A DNA stretch of 64,000 nt from CAVVSD01 sp963837655 (GTDB lineage Bacteria > Actinomycetota > Thermoleophilia > Solirubrobacterales > Solirubrobacteraceae). Shown piece after piece: positions 1-8,289 of the stretch (positions are counted from its first letter, which is position 1; every line of letters starts with the position of its first letter). A program made the position numbers and the translations under genes. The DNA is taken from assembly GCA_963837655.1 (NCBI GenBank), contig CAWIOK010000006.1, positions 377,458 through 441,457 on the forward strand. The letters are read 5' to 3'. Below the pieces are notes generated by a model. That model saw nothing but the letters and a program-made list of their open reading frames with translations. It was not told the DNA's origin and did not search any database.

Positions 1-270
1 ATCGAACGGCCGCTCCTCGAACCCGTCGAGGCGGTCGCGGATGTACCAGGCCCACGTGAAGGTCTTGCCGAACTCGCCGTCGCTGACGACGTCCACGCCG
101 ACCTCGGCCTGCTGACGCACCACATCGGCAACCGAGTCGCGCAGGCACGCCTCGAAGGCCGCGGGGTCGTAGTCGTCGCCGTTCTCCTGGGCGCGGATGA
201 ACGCCTGCAGCTCCAGCGGGCGCGCCAGGCTCCCGACGTGCGTGACGGGGATCCGGCCTTGGTCGTGCAT
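1..270 (-). CDS. MetE-type II methyltransferase family protein, N-terminal part (runs off window)
   Basis: Only the first 90 codons are inside the window; the gene continues beyond position 1. The protein begins MHDQGRIPVTHVGSLARP and later has VVSDGEFGK (about residues 60-68). Both are hallmarks of the short cobalamin-independent methionine synthase II family, a UroD/MetE-like TIM barrel holding only the catalytic half of MetE. Members transfer a methyl group to a zinc-bound thiol, often with an unknown donor. The ATG at 268-270 is the natural start because THVGS normally lies about ten residues from the N terminus. It is divergent from a second family member starting at 375, with 104 bp between them. 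The zinc ligands are outside the window, so activity cannot be judged. Confidence 0.85.
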   Translation of the reverse strand, partial: MHDQGRIPVTHVGSLARPLELQAFIRAQENGDDYDPAAFEACLRDSVADVVRQQAEVGVDVVSDGEFGKTFTWAWYIRDRLDGFEERPFD

Positions 271-374
271 CGGTCCGAGTCTGCGGACGCGACCGGGAGC
301 CGCCAAGCGGGCCGTTCCGTTCGCCGGAACCCGGCGCTCACTGAGCGGACCTGCGCGCACGTAGGGTCGCGACG

Positions 375-1484
375 ATGACGCCTCGTGCCGAGACGGTCGG
401 ATCCCTGCTGCGACCGCCGTCGCTCGCCGCCGCGAGGGCGGCGCACGAGGCGGGCAGGCTGTCCACCCATGACCTCAAGCGCGCCGAGGACAGGGCGGTC
501 GACGAGGCGATCGAGCTGCAGCGCGACTGCGGGCTGGACGTCATCAGCGACGGCGAGATGCGCCGGCTCGTGTTCACCGGCAGCCTGCTGGACGCGATCG
601 AGGGCATCGGCGGCCCGCCTCCGCCGCCCACGACCTGGCGCGGGGCCCAGGAGTACGGCACCGAGGACCTCACGCGGACGGTCGCGCGGCACTCGGTGAA
701 CGCGAAGCTGCGGCGCGTGCGCTCCGTTGCGGCGGAGGAGTACACGTACCTGCGCGCCCGCACCGAGCTGCCCGCGAAGGCGACCCTCCCGAGCCCGCTC
801 ATGCTCGGCAAGTGGTGGAACCCGGAGACCTCGCCCGAGGCCTACCCCGATCCCTTCGACGCGTTCGCCGACGCCGCCGCGATCCTGGCCGAGGAGATCC
901 GCGAGCTGGCCGGGCTCGGGTGTCGCTACATCCAGATCGACGCGACGGACATCGCCACGCTGACCGACGACGGGGTGCGCGGGCAGTACGACGGGCTGGG
1001 GATCGGCGCCGAGCGCATGCTCGGCGAGGGGATCGAGATCCTCGATGCGCTCGCGGCGAGCGCGCCCGGCGACGTCACGATGGGCATCCACCTCTGCAAG
1101 GGCAACAGCGAGGGCCGGTTCATCGCGGCCGGCGCCTACGACGCGATCGCCGAGCAGGTGTTCCCACGGCTGAGCGGCTACGACGTGCTGCTCCTCGAGT
1201 ACGACGACGAGCGCTCCGGCGGGTTCGAGCCGCTCGCGGCCACCCTCGACCACCAGGTCGTCGTGCTCGGGCTCGTGTCGAGCAAGAACCCGTCCGTCGA
1301 GTCCGACGACGACGTCGTCGCGCGGATCGCATCCGCCGCCGCGATCGTGCCGAAGGACCGGCTCGCGGTCTCCTGCCAGTGCGGGTTCGCCTCGACGGCG
1401 GGTGGCAACAGGATCACGCCGGACGTCCAGCGCGCGAAGCTCGAGCTCGTCGGCCGTGTCGCTGATCGTGTGTGGAGCGACTAG
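375..1484 (+). CDS. Cobalamin-independent methionine synthase II family protein (core MetE-like)
   Basis: A 369-residue protein covering only the C-terminal catalytic half of classical MetE. It has VGSLLRP (8-14) and DGEM near residue 60. All zinc-site positions known from MetE are present: His239 and Cys241 in HLCKGN, Glu275 in LLEYDDERSGGFEP, and Cys336 in CQCGF. By family knowledge it should move a methyl group to a thiol such as homocysteine; lacking the N-terminal half of MetE, its donor is uncertain. It is divergent from a paralogue at 1-270, and a third copy lies at 16804-17925. The neighbourhood of aromatic-acid enzymes and a LigM-type demethylase suggests use of one-carbon units released by demethylation, which is inference. 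Confidence 0.88.
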   Translation: MTPRAETVGSLLRPPSLAAARAAHEAGRLSTHDLKRAEDRAVDEAIELQRDCGLDVISDGEMRRLVFTGSLLDAIEGIGGPPPPPTTWRGAQEYGTEDLTRTVARHSVNAKLRRVRSVAAEEYTYLRARTELPAKATLPSPLMLGKWWNPETSPEAYPDPFDAFADAAAILAEEIRELAGLGCRYIQIDATDIATLTDDGVRGQYDGLGIGAERMLGEGIEILDALAASAPGDVTMGIHLCKGNSEGRFIAAGAYDAIAEQVFPRLSGYDVLLLEYDDERSGGFEPLAATLDHQVVVLGLVSSKNPSVESDDDVVARIASAAAIVPKDRLAVSCQCGFASTAGGNRITPDVQRAKLELVGRVADRVWSD

Positions 1485-1548
1485 TGGCCCTTCCCGCAAC
1501 GCTCGAAGGAACACGGCGGGCGCCGATCACCGCCATGCTGTGTCCTGA

Positions 1549-1615
1549 GATGGGGAAAGGCCGCCGGCCTGTCTCCCATCCTGCGTCCTTGCCTGGCGGC
1601 GCCGGCATCCCGCCA
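1549..1615 (+). other. Two consecutive hairpins in the 174-bp gap before the luciferase-like gene
   Basis: The first hairpin has an outer stem GATGGG (1549-1554) with CCCATC (1575-1580) and an inner stem AGGCC (1558-1562) with GGCCT (1566-1570), separated by a small internal loop. The second pairs TGGCGG (1594-1599) with CCGCCA (1610-1615). They follow the MetE-like gene by 64 bp and precede the next start by 43 bp, so they could be a terminator of the first gene or a structured leader of the second. There is no T tract. I could not match them to a known riboswitch. Confidence 0.4.
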
Positions 1616-1658
1616 TGTCCTGTCAAGCGTCACGAGAAGGACCACTAGGGGGTCTGCC

Positions 1659-2750
1659 GTGGATTTCGGGCTCGGGCTGTTGGGTTACGAGGGCAGCTGG
1701 GACGACGCGCGCTTCGCGGAGGACCACGGCTTCTCCACCGTGGGGTTCGTGGACTCGCCGCTACTGGGGGGCGACCCGTTCGTCTGCCTCGGGCTCGCGG
1801 CGCAGGCGACGGAGCGCGTGCGGCTGGGGACGTTCCTCGCCATCCCCGGGCTGCGCAGCGCGCCGACCGCCGCGGCGGCGATCGCCACCGTCAACAAGCT
1901 CGCACCGGGGCGCACGTTCCTGGGCCTGGGAACCGGGTTCACCGGCCGGGCGGTGTTCGGCATGCCTCGCCTGCCCGCCGCGCGGATGCGCGACTACGCC
2001 CTGGAGTGCCGCGCCCTGCTCGACGGCGAGGAGGTCGAGCACACGTGGGGCTCGCGCACCCGCCCGATCCGCTTGCGCCACCGCGACGGCCTCTACGTCG
2101 ACACGGACGCGCACACCCCGGTGTACGTGGGCGGCGACGGTCCCAAGGCGCTCGCCGCCGTAGGCGAGAGCGGCGACGGCTGGGTCGTGACGCTGCAGTA
2201 CTCCAACGTCATGGCCAACAGCGGCGACGTCTTCCGCGGCTCGCTGGCCGCGGTCCAGGCGGCCGCGCAGGAGGCCGGCCGCGAGCTCGCCGACCCCTAC
2301 AGCATGTGGTCGATCTGCACGTGCGTGCTCGAGGAGGGCGAGTCGCCGATGTCCGAGCGCGCGCTCGAGCAGGCGGGCGCCGGCGCGATGATGGCCTTCC
2401 ACTCCTACGCGGACAACCCGGCCATCGCCCCGTATCTGCCGCCGCCGTTCCAGGATCGCCTGGAGATCTACGAGCGCGAGGTCCTGAGCCGGTTCGACGT
2501 CCCACGCGATCGCATCTACCAGGAGGCCCACCGCGGCCATCTGTCGCATCTACTCGAGGGCGAGGAGAAGGTCCTCACCGAGGAGATCATGCGGGCGTCG
2601 ATGCTCATCGGCACGGCGCAGGAGATCGCCGACGTGCTCAACGACCTGCAGTCCGCGGGGCTGCGCAACGTCTCACTCTGGGCGCCGCCGCAGGTGACCC
2701 GCGACGTCGTGCTCGACATCGAGCAGAAGGTCATGCCGCTCGTGAACTAG
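1659..2750 (+). CDS. LLM-class flavin-dependent oxidoreductase (luciferase-like monooxygenase)
   Basis: A 363-residue bacterial-luciferase-like TIM barrel. Family features include the N-terminal strand MDFGLGLLGYEGSW, the segment ERVRLGTFLAIPGLR (about residues 51-65), LGLGTGFTGRAVFG near 90, and a late VYVGGDGPKALAAVGE stretch that usually cups FMN. Such enzymes use reduced F420 or FMNH2 to oxidise or reduce small substrates; the substrate cannot be read from sequence. Translation starts at GTG 1659, preceded by GAGAAGGACC about 20 bases upstream. The stop shares a CTAG with the stop of the convergent IclR gene. The C-terminal 100 residues (EREVLSRFDV to the end) look like a family-specific cap. 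Confidence 0.85.
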   Translation: MDFGLGLLGYEGSWDDARFAEDHGFSTVGFVDSPLLGGDPFVCLGLAAQATERVRLGTFLAIPGLRSAPTAAAAIATVNKLAPGRTFLGLGTGFTGRAVFGMPRLPAARMRDYALECRALLDGEEVEHTWGSRTRPIRLRHRDGLYVDTDAHTPVYVGGDGPKALAAVGESGDGWVVTLQYSNVMANSGDVFRGSLAAVQAAAQEAGRELADPYSMWSICTCVLEEGESPMSERALEQAGAGAMMAFHSYADNPAIAPYLPPPFQDRLEIYEREVLSRFDVPRDRIYQEAHRGHLSHLLEGEEKVLTEEIMRASMLIGTAQEIADVLNDLQSAGLRNVSLWAPPQVTRDVVLDIEQKVMPLVN

Positions 2751-3532
2751 GCGGCGGAGTCCACCAACTCGGCGCCGCGCCGGGTCTCCAGCGCGCGGCC
2801 GAGGCCCTCAGCGGCCGCGCGGACCGGGCTCGCGAGGCCGCGGATGGCGGCCGCGTCGGGCACCCCGACGAGCGCCACCGCGGCGACGACGCGCCCCGCC
2901 GCGACGACCGGCGCCGCGACCCCGGAGGTCCCCATCCGCCACTCCTCGTGCGAGAACGCGATCCCTGTCCGGCGGATGGCGGCGAGCTGCTCGCGCAGCA
3001 GGTTCGGGCGCACCATGGTGCGCCGCGTGTAGGGCCGCAGCGCACCGGTGCCGACGAGCTCGTCGAGCTCGTCGGGCTCCAGGCCCGACAGCAGCGCCTT
3101 GCCGATCGCCGTGGCGTGGAGCGGCATCGTCGCGCCGCCCATGCGGACGATCGTCGGCATCTCGTCCCCGAAGACCTCCTCGACGATCAGCGCGCGGCGG
3201 TTGGACAGGATCGCCAGGTTGACGACCCAGCCGCTGCGGGCGACGAGGGCCTGGAGGTAGGGCATCGACATCGAGCGCAGGCGGCGCAGCCCGGGGTTCA
3301 TGCTCCCTAGCGCGAACATCTTGGTCCCGACCCGGAAGCCGTCCTCGTCGCGTTCGAGCATCTCGTGCTCGACGAGCTTCCGGCAGACCCGGTGCAGGGT
3401 GGTCTTCGGCATCCCCGTCCGGTGCACCAGCTCGGCAAGGGTGAGCGGCCTGCTGCTGGCCGCGCACGCCTCGAGAACCAGGAACACGCGATCCGCGACG
3501 GACGGGCCGCCCTCTCCTCCAGGGTGACGCAT
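2747..3532 (-). CDS. IclR-family transcriptional regulator
   Basis: About 261 residues from ATG 3532, the usual IclR length; an in-frame start at 3607 would add 25 residues that look unlike the family. The N terminus holds a winged helix (ADRVFLVLEA, then LTLAELVHRTGMPKTTLHRV as the recognition region). The rest is the IclR effector domain, including LPLHATAIGKALLSGL. It is divergent from the cyclase-FAH-VOC operon starting at 3643, the usual arrangement for an IclR regulator controlling a catabolic operon through a ring-fission product or aromatic acid. The ligand is unknown. It converges on the LLM gene, the two stop codons overlapping in CTAG. Confidence 0.88.
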   Translation of the reverse strand: MRHPGGEGGPSVADRVFLVLEACAASSRPLTLAELVHRTGMPKTTLHRVCRKLVEHEMLERDEDGFRVGTKMFALGSMNPGLRRLRSMSMPYLQALVARSGWVVNLAILSNRRALIVEEVFGDEMPTIVRMGGATMPLHATAIGKALLSGLEPDELDELVGTGALRPYTRRTMVRPNLLREQLAAIRRTGIAFSHEEWRMGTSGVAAPVVAAGRVVAAVALVGVPDAAAIRGLASPVRAAAEGLGRALETRRGAELVDSAA

Positions 3533-3642
3533 GCTGCGATCATCGCACCGCGGCGTTCCGATGAGGGGAACGTGCGCGTTGTCGGCGTCCGGGCGCCGCA
3601 TGATCATCGTCGTGGACCACGAGAAGGAGCGATGAGGTAGAC

Positions 3643-4395
3643 ATGCCCGACACCGGTTCCTCGAGCTCGGTCGCAGGCCTGCTGGCCGCGCTGGGCAACC
3701 TGAAGGTGCACGACGCCTCGCCGACGATCGACGGCGACATGCCCATGTGGTTCATGTACGAGGGACCGGAGATCGCGCCGCTCTTCGGCCATGCGGAGGC
3801 GGGCGCGGCGGCCAACCGCGTCGCCCTCTCCGAGCACACCGGCACGCACGTCGACGCGCCCTTCCACTTCGACGCCGACGGCCTGACCGCCGATCAGCTG
3901 CCGGTCGACGCGATGCTGCTGCGGCCCTTCGGCAAGTTCGACCTCACCGCGGGCGACCACCAGCCCGGCGACCTCATCGACGCCGAGCACCTCGCGACCG
4001 CCGCGGCCCGCGACGGGTTCACGCTGCAGCCCGGCAGCGTCGCCATCATCGAGTTCGGCTGGGACGCCAACCGCCCCGGCGGCGCCAACGGGCGCCCGGC
4101 CGGCTGGTGGGGCGCCAACGAGCCGGGCCTCTCCCCCGAGGCCTGCACCTACCTGACCGACCTCGGCGTCGTCGCCGTCGCCTGCGACACCCCAGCGTGC
4201 GACGTCGCCGCGCGCGACGGCGAGATGCTCGGCGCCCACGGCCACGTGGAGCACTTCCTGCCCAAGGGCATCCTCATCGTCGAGGGGCTCACCGGGCTCG
4301 CCGACGTCCCCGCGACGGGGCTCTTCCTGGCGCTTCCGCTCAAGATCGCCGGCGGCACCGGCTCGCCTGTGCGCGTCGTGCTGCTGACCGACTGA
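3643..4395 (+). CDS. Cyclase/kynurenine-formamidase-like family hydrolase
   Basis: A 250-residue protein of the cyclase (KynB-like) fold. The diagnostic metal motif is SEHTGTHVDAPFHF, with His65, His69, Asp71 and His75 as probable metal ligands. Family members hydrolyse formamides, isatin or ring lactones. The C-terminal ACDTPACDVAARDGEML and HFLPKGILIVEGLTGL stretches fit as well. It is the first gene of an operon with an FAH hydrolase 12 bp downstream and two VOC proteins, so it probably acts on an aromatic ring-fission intermediate. An upstream GAGAAGGAGCGATGAGG contains a good Shine-Dalgarno core. Confidence 0.88.
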   Translation: MPDTGSSSSVAGLLAALGNLKVHDASPTIDGDMPMWFMYEGPEIAPLFGHAEAGAAANRVALSEHTGTHVDAPFHFDADGLTADQLPVDAMLLRPFGKFDLTAGDHQPGDLIDAEHLATAAARDGFTLQPGSVAIIEFGWDANRPGGANGRPAGWWGANEPGLSPEACTYLTDLGVVAVACDTPACDVAARDGEMLGAHGHVEHFLPKGILIVEGLTGLADVPATGLFLALPLKIAGGTGSPVRVVLLTD

Positions 4396-4407
4396 CCCGA
4401 AGGATCC

Positions 4408-5283
4408 ATGCGACTCATCTCCTACCGCAGCGGCGGCCAGACCCGACTCGGCGCCCGCGCCGACGGTGCGGTCATCGACCTCAACGCCGTCGACCCCGCG
4501 GTGCCCACCGACATCGTCGCGCTGCTCGAGGGCGGCGAGGCCGCGATGGCAGCTGCCCGCGCGGCCCTCGGCGCGGCAACGGCGGAGCACCACGCGCCCG
4601 ACGACCTCGAGCTGCTGCCCGTCGTCCCGCGGCCGCCGAAGATCATCTGCGTCGCGCGCAACTACGCCGAGCACGCCGCCGAGGCCAAGCTCGACGTCCT
4701 CTCCGAGCCGAACCTCTTCATCCGCTTCGCGCAGTCGCTCATCGCCGACGGCGCGCCGATCCAGGTCCCGTCGGTCTCCAAGGCCGTCGACTGGGAGGCG
4801 GAGCTCGCGGTGATCATCGGCCGTGGCGGACGGCACATCGCCAAGGCGGACGCCCTGCAGCACGTCGCGGGATACGCGATCTTCAACGACGTCAGCATCC
4901 GCGACTGGCAGATCAAGAAGCCGCCGATCCAGTTCGGCGCAGGCAAGAACTTCGACGCCTCCGGCCCCTTCGGGCCCGACCTCGTGACCGCCGACGAGAT
5001 CCCGGATCCGGGGACGCTGGCCATCGAGCTGTCGGTGAACGGCGTGGTCAAGCAATCCAGCACGACCGCGTCGATGATCTTCGACGTCCCGACGCTCATC
5101 GAGTTCATCTCGACGTTCACGACGTTGGAGCCCGGCGATGTGATCGCGACGGGCACCCCGTCCGGCGTCGGCAACTTCCGCGAGCCCCCCGAGTTCCTCG
5201 TCGCGGGCGACACGGTCCGCATCCAGCTCGAGGCCGTCGGCGTGCAGGTCAACCCGGTGATCGACGAGCCAGGCGCGCCGTGA
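4408..5283 (+). CDS. Fumarylacetoacetate hydrolase family protein
   Basis: A 291-residue FAH-fold protein with a small N-terminal domain (MRLISYRSGGQTRLGARADG) and the catalytic domain from about residue 75 (PKIICVARNYAEHA). Metal and substrate landmarks are DWEAELAVIIGRG, GYAIFNDVSIRDWQ, GKNFDASGPFGP and ATGTPSGVG. Family members cleave or decarboxylate beta-diketo acids such as fumarylpyruvate or 2-oxo-hepta-3-ene-dioate, the late steps of gentisate, homoprotocatechuate or meta-cleavage routes. The next gene starts inside its stop codon (GTG at 5280), indicating translational coupling with an extradiol-type VOC protein. The exact substrate cannot be stated. Confidence 0.9.
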   Translation: MRLISYRSGGQTRLGARADGAVIDLNAVDPAVPTDIVALLEGGEAAMAAARAALGAATAEHHAPDDLELLPVVPRPPKIICVARNYAEHAAEAKLDVLSEPNLFIRFAQSLIADGAPIQVPSVSKAVDWEAELAVIIGRGGRHIAKADALQHVAGYAIFNDVSIRDWQIKKPPIQFGAGKNFDASGPFGPDLVTADEIPDPGTLAIELSVNGVVKQSSTTASMIFDVPTLIEFISTFTTLEPGDVIATGTPSGVGNFREPPEFLVAGDTVRIQLEAVGVQVNPVIDEPGAP

Positions 5284-5840
5284 CCGTCCGGCCGCGTCGC
5301 ATCGGCCACATCGGCCTCATCTCCCGCGACCTCGACCGACTCGTCGCCTGGTACGAGGACGTCCTCGGCTTCCAGGTCTCCGACCGGATGCCCTACCCCG
5401 AGGACGCGCCCTTCTACGAGGGCGTCTGGATGCGCTGCAACAGCGACCACCACACGATGTCGATGTTCGGCCTGCGCCACGTCCCGCCCGCGCCTGCGGA
5501 GCCGCGCGCGCTGGACACGCCCGGCTTCCACCACGTCGCCTACGAGATGGAGAGCTTCGAGGACCTCAAGCGCGTCGCGCGGTACGCCCGCGACAACGAC
5601 ATCCCGATCGCCGGGATGCGCACCGGTGGCCCCGGCATCCAGCTGCGCGTCTACATCTGGGACCCGGACGACCACATGGTCGAGCTGTTCTGGGGACTGG
5701 ACCACATCGGCTGGGACGGCCGCGCGCGCCCGTACCCGCCGCTGGAGACGATCGACATCGAGACGATGGACATCGACGAGTGGCTCGCATGGAAGGGCCC
5801 GGAGTTCGCGCCCCGCGCACCGGAAGCGAGCCATGAGTAG
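5280..5840 (+). CDS. VOC-family protein, probable type I extradiol dioxygenase or lyase
   Basis: A 186-residue single glyoxalase-fold unit. The metal-binding triad expected of vicinal oxygen chelate enzymes can be seen: His in RIGHIGLIS near residue 9, His in PGFHHVAYEME, and Glu in DDHMVELFWG. The start is GTG 5280, overlapping the FAH stop; its own stop (5838-5840) overlaps the next gene's ATG at 5833. It is shorter than classical two-domain catechol 2,3-dioxygenases (about 300 residues) and may work as a multimer or with the next gene product. Position between FAH hydrolase and a second VOC enzyme supports ring cleavage or a related step. Confidence 0.85.
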   Translation: MTVRPRRIGHIGLISRDLDRLVAWYEDVLGFQVSDRMPYPEDAPFYEGVWMRCNSDHHTMSMFGLRHVPPAPAEPRALDTPGFHHVAYEMESFEDLKRVARYARDNDIPIAGMRTGGPGIQLRVYIWDPDDHMVELFWGLDHIGWDGRARPYPPLETIDIETMDIDEWLAWKGPEFAPRAPEASHE

Positions 5841-6714
5841 CGCGCCCGTCATCGACAGCATCGGCCACCTGGCGATCCGCACGCGCGACCTCGACGCCGC
5901 CGTGCACCACGCCGTGGAGTCGATGGGCATGCGCGAGACGACGCGCGAAGGCGGGACCTCGTACCTGCGGGTCGGCGACGAGCACCACTCGCTGCAGTAC
6001 ATCGCCGCCGACGAGGACGGCCTGGATCACCTCGGCCTCCTCGCCGCCGGGCCCGACGGGCTCGCGGCGGTGCGGTCGCGCGTGGCCGACACCGGGCTGC
6101 AGATCGTGAGCGACGGCCCACTGGACCCCGGGCTGGCCGACGGCTTCGCGTTCGTCGGACCCGACGACGTGACCTACGAGGTCTACGTGGGCATGCAGCG
6201 CGGCGAGGCGCCGTTCGCGCCGACGGGTCTGCGCCCGTCCCGGCTCGGGCATTTCACGATGCACCCGAAGGACCCGCCCACGGTCGCCGAGTTCCTCCAG
6301 ACCGTCCTCGGGTTCCGCGTGTCGGACGTCGTCGGCCCCGACGGCTTCTTCCTGCGCTGCAACTCCGAGCACCACGGCATCGGGCTGTTCCGCGGACGCG
6401 GGTCGCTGCACCACCACGCGTGGGCGGTCCAGAGCCTCGGGGAGATCGGGCGCATGGCGGATCTGCTGGGCGATCAGCGCCGGCGGCCGCTGTGGGGCCC
6501 GATCCGCCACGGCGTGGGCAACAACATCGCGGTCTACTTCCTCGAGCCCGCCGGCAGCGTCGTCGAGTACTACGCCGACATGGAGCACATCCTCGACGAG
6601 GGATCCTTCGTCGCCCGGACGTGGGACGCCGACAACACCTGGTGGTGGTCGCGCTGGGCCGAACAGCGCCCGGACGGGTTCCGCGACCACGGGCTGATGC
6701 CACATCCGCGCTGA
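5833..6714 (+). CDS. Two-module VOC protein, catechol 2,3-dioxygenase-like
   Basis: A 293-residue protein with the duplicated beta-alpha-beta architecture of type I extradiol dioxygenases. The N-terminal module is IDSIGHLAIRTRDLDAAV. The catalytic C-terminal module carries the probable iron triad: His in SRLGHFTMHP, His in LHHHAWAVQ, and Glu in GSVVEYYADME. The ending HTWWWSRW-like tail is seen in several hydroxylated-biphenyl dioxygenase relatives. ATG 5833 is internal to the preceding gene, so the two are translationally coupled. Likely substrate is a catechol or hydroxyhydroquinone; this is inference from the family and the neighbouring FAH and cyclase genes. Confidence 0.85.
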   Translation: MSSAPVIDSIGHLAIRTRDLDAAVHHAVESMGMRETTREGGTSYLRVGDEHHSLQYIAADEDGLDHLGLLAAGPDGLAAVRSRVADTGLQIVSDGPLDPGLADGFAFVGPDDVTYEVYVGMQRGEAPFAPTGLRPSRLGHFTMHPKDPPTVAEFLQTVLGFRVSDVVGPDGFFLRCNSEHHGIGLFRGRGSLHHHAWAVQSLGEIGRMADLLGDQRRRPLWGPIRHGVGNNIAVYFLEPAGSVVEYYADMEHILDEGSFVARTWDADNTWWWSRWAEQRPDGFRDHGLMPHPR

Positions 6715-6729
6715 TCGCCCGTCCTACCG

Positions 6730-6737
6730 TCTATAGA
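6730..6737 (+). promoter_or_regulatory. TCTATAGA palindrome in the GntR gene promoter
   Basis: A perfect 8-bp palindrome sits 31 bp before the start of the GntR/FCD regulator at 6769, in otherwise GC-rich DNA, with a half-like GTAGAC copy 18 bp further on. FCD-type GntR proteins commonly bind short AT-containing palindromes near their own promoters, so autoregulation is plausible. It also contains the AT-richest step in the gap and could equally be a -10 element. Confidence 0.35.
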
Positions 6738-6768
6738 GCCAGCCGCGCCGAACCGTAGACTGGCCCGG

Positions 6769-7443
6769 ATGACAGCGCCGCTGCCCTTTCGCACGAAGGC
6801 CGACATCGTCTACGACGAGCTGCGCGAGCGGATCCTCAGCGGGCAGCTGCAGCCAGGCGACCGCGTCCCGATCAGCCGGGTCGCGCGCGAGCTCGGCGTC
6901 TCGGACATCCCTGCCCGCGAGGGCGTGAAGCGCCTGGAGGCCGACGGCCTCCTGGAGTTCGCGACGCACAAGGGCGCGATCGTCCCGCGGATGGGGCGCC
7001 ACGAGATCGAGGAGCTCTTCGCGATCCGTGCCGAGCTCGAGGCGCTGGCCGTCCGCCGGGCGGCGGAGGAGATCACCCCTGCGCAGCTCGCCGAGCTGCG
7101 CCGCATCCTCGACGCGATGGCGGAGGCCGAGGCGAACGGCGACGTCACGGCCTACGGCCGCTTGAACCGCGAGTTCCACCTGGGCGCGTACGCCGCCCAG
7201 TCCTTCGCGAGGCTGCGGACGATGATCGGATCGCTGTGGGACTCGACTGACTGGTGCCGGCGGATCTTCTCGACGGACACCGAGAGCCTGCGGTCCTCCT
7301 CAGCGGAGCACGAGCTGATCTACGAGGCGCTCGCGCGAGGCGACGGCGACGCTGCGGCGGCCGCGGTCCGTGCCCAGAAGCAGCGCGCGGCAGACTGGTA
7401 CCTCGGCCGCGTCGGGGAGTCCGCCGCCGAGCCCGCCGCGTAG
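6769..7443 (+). CDS. GntR-family regulator, FCD (FadR C-terminal-like) subfamily
   Basis: A 224-residue regulator. Residues 8-75 form the GntR winged helix (ADIVYDELRERILSGQLQPGDR, then ISRVARELGVSDIPAREGVKRLEADGLL). Residues about 90-215 are the all-helical FCD domain, with the metal-site-like LNREFHLGAYAAQ and SAEHELIYEALARGDGDAAA segments. FCD domains bind metal plus small carboxylates, fitting control of the adjacent aromatic-acid operon, which ends 54 bp upstream on the same strand. The start has a TCTATAGA palindrome just ahead of it. Confidence 0.9.
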   Translation: MTAPLPFRTKADIVYDELRERILSGQLQPGDRVPISRVARELGVSDIPAREGVKRLEADGLLEFATHKGAIVPRMGRHEIEELFAIRAELEALAVRRAAEEITPAQLAELRRILDAMAEAEANGDVTAYGRLNREFHLGAYAAQSFARLRTMIGSLWDSTDWCRRIFSTDTESLRSSSAEHELIYEALARGDGDAAAAAVRAQKQRAADWYLGRVGESAAEPAA

Positions 7444-7452
7444 CGGCCTGGG

Positions 7453-8289
7453 TCACGAGCCCTGCGGCACCAGCGCCTGCACGAGCGCGGCCGCCACGAG
7501 GAGCATCACAGCGGGCACGAGCAACAGCGCGACCACGAGCTGGATCTGCGGCGCCGCTCGCGCGGCCTCGTCGCGCGCGCGGCGCGCGTGCTCGCCGCGC
7601 GCCTCCGCGGCGAGGCTCTCGAGCGCGGGCGCCAGCGGCGCGCCGTGCCGGTCAGAGCGCCCGACGGCGGCCGTCAGCGCCGCGATCTCGGGGAGCGGAC
7701 AGCGCGCCGACAGACGCGCGAGCGCACGCGCCCGTGGGACGCCCAGCTCCAGCTCGCGTGCCGTGCGCAGCAGCTCCCCACCGAGCAGCCCGCCCCGGCG
7801 GCGACCGACCTCCCCGAGCGCGCGACTCGTGTCGAGGCCTGCCTGGACCGCGACCCGCAGCAGGTCCAGGACGTCGGCCGCCTCGCGGGCGAGCACGCCC
7901 GCGCGCTGACGGGCCCGGTGGGCGAGGAGCACGTCGGGGGCCAGGAACCCCGCGCCGGGCGCCGCCGCGAGGACGACCGGCGCAAGTCGCCCGGGCGCGG
8001 CCGCAGCGAGCGGCAGCGCGAGCAGCAGCCCGGCGACCGCACCTCCCGCCTTCACCGCCAGGACGTCCGCGACCCCGATCCCCGACGGCGCACCCGCCGC
8101 CGCCAGGCGCGCCTCGACGTCACCCGGCTCCAGGCGCAGCCCGATCTGCCGGCCCAGGGCGCCGAGCAGCCGGACGACGGCCTCGCCTCTCCCTCCGGTC
8201 CGGGCGCGGGACCGTCGCGCCGTCGCCGCGAGCTCGGCCAGGGCGACTGCGAGCAGGGCACCGGCCAGCGCGGCGAGAACGACCGTCAT
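7453..8289 (-). CDS. tadC: Type II secretion F-family protein, TadC-like
   Basis: A 278-residue membrane protein with an N-terminal hydrophobic helix (1-18), a central membrane pair (about 75-110), a T2SSF cytoplasmic helical domain (about 115-240: AREAADVLDLLRVAVQAGLDTSRALGEV and SARCPLPEIAALTAAVGRS), and a long C-terminal membrane segment (about 248-272). TadB and TadC form the inner-membrane platform of Tad/Flp pili. Its start overlaps the preceding gene's stop by 4 bp (ATGA), so it is the last gene of the tadA-tadB-tadC operon. The assignment to TadC rather than TadB is by gene order. Confidence 0.82.
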   Translation of the reverse strand: MTVVLAALAGALLAVALAELAATARRSRARTGGRGEAVVRLLGALGRQIGLRLEPGDVEARLAAAGAPSGIGVADVLAVKAGGAVAGLLLALPLAAAAPGRLAPVVLAAAPGAGFLAPDVLLAHRARQRAGVLAREAADVLDLLRVAVQAGLDTSRALGEVGRRRGGLLGGELLRTARELELGVPRARALARLSARCPLPEIAALTAAVGRSDRHGAPLAPALESLAAEARGEHARRARDEAARAAPQIQLVVALLLVPAVMLLVAAALVQALVPQGS

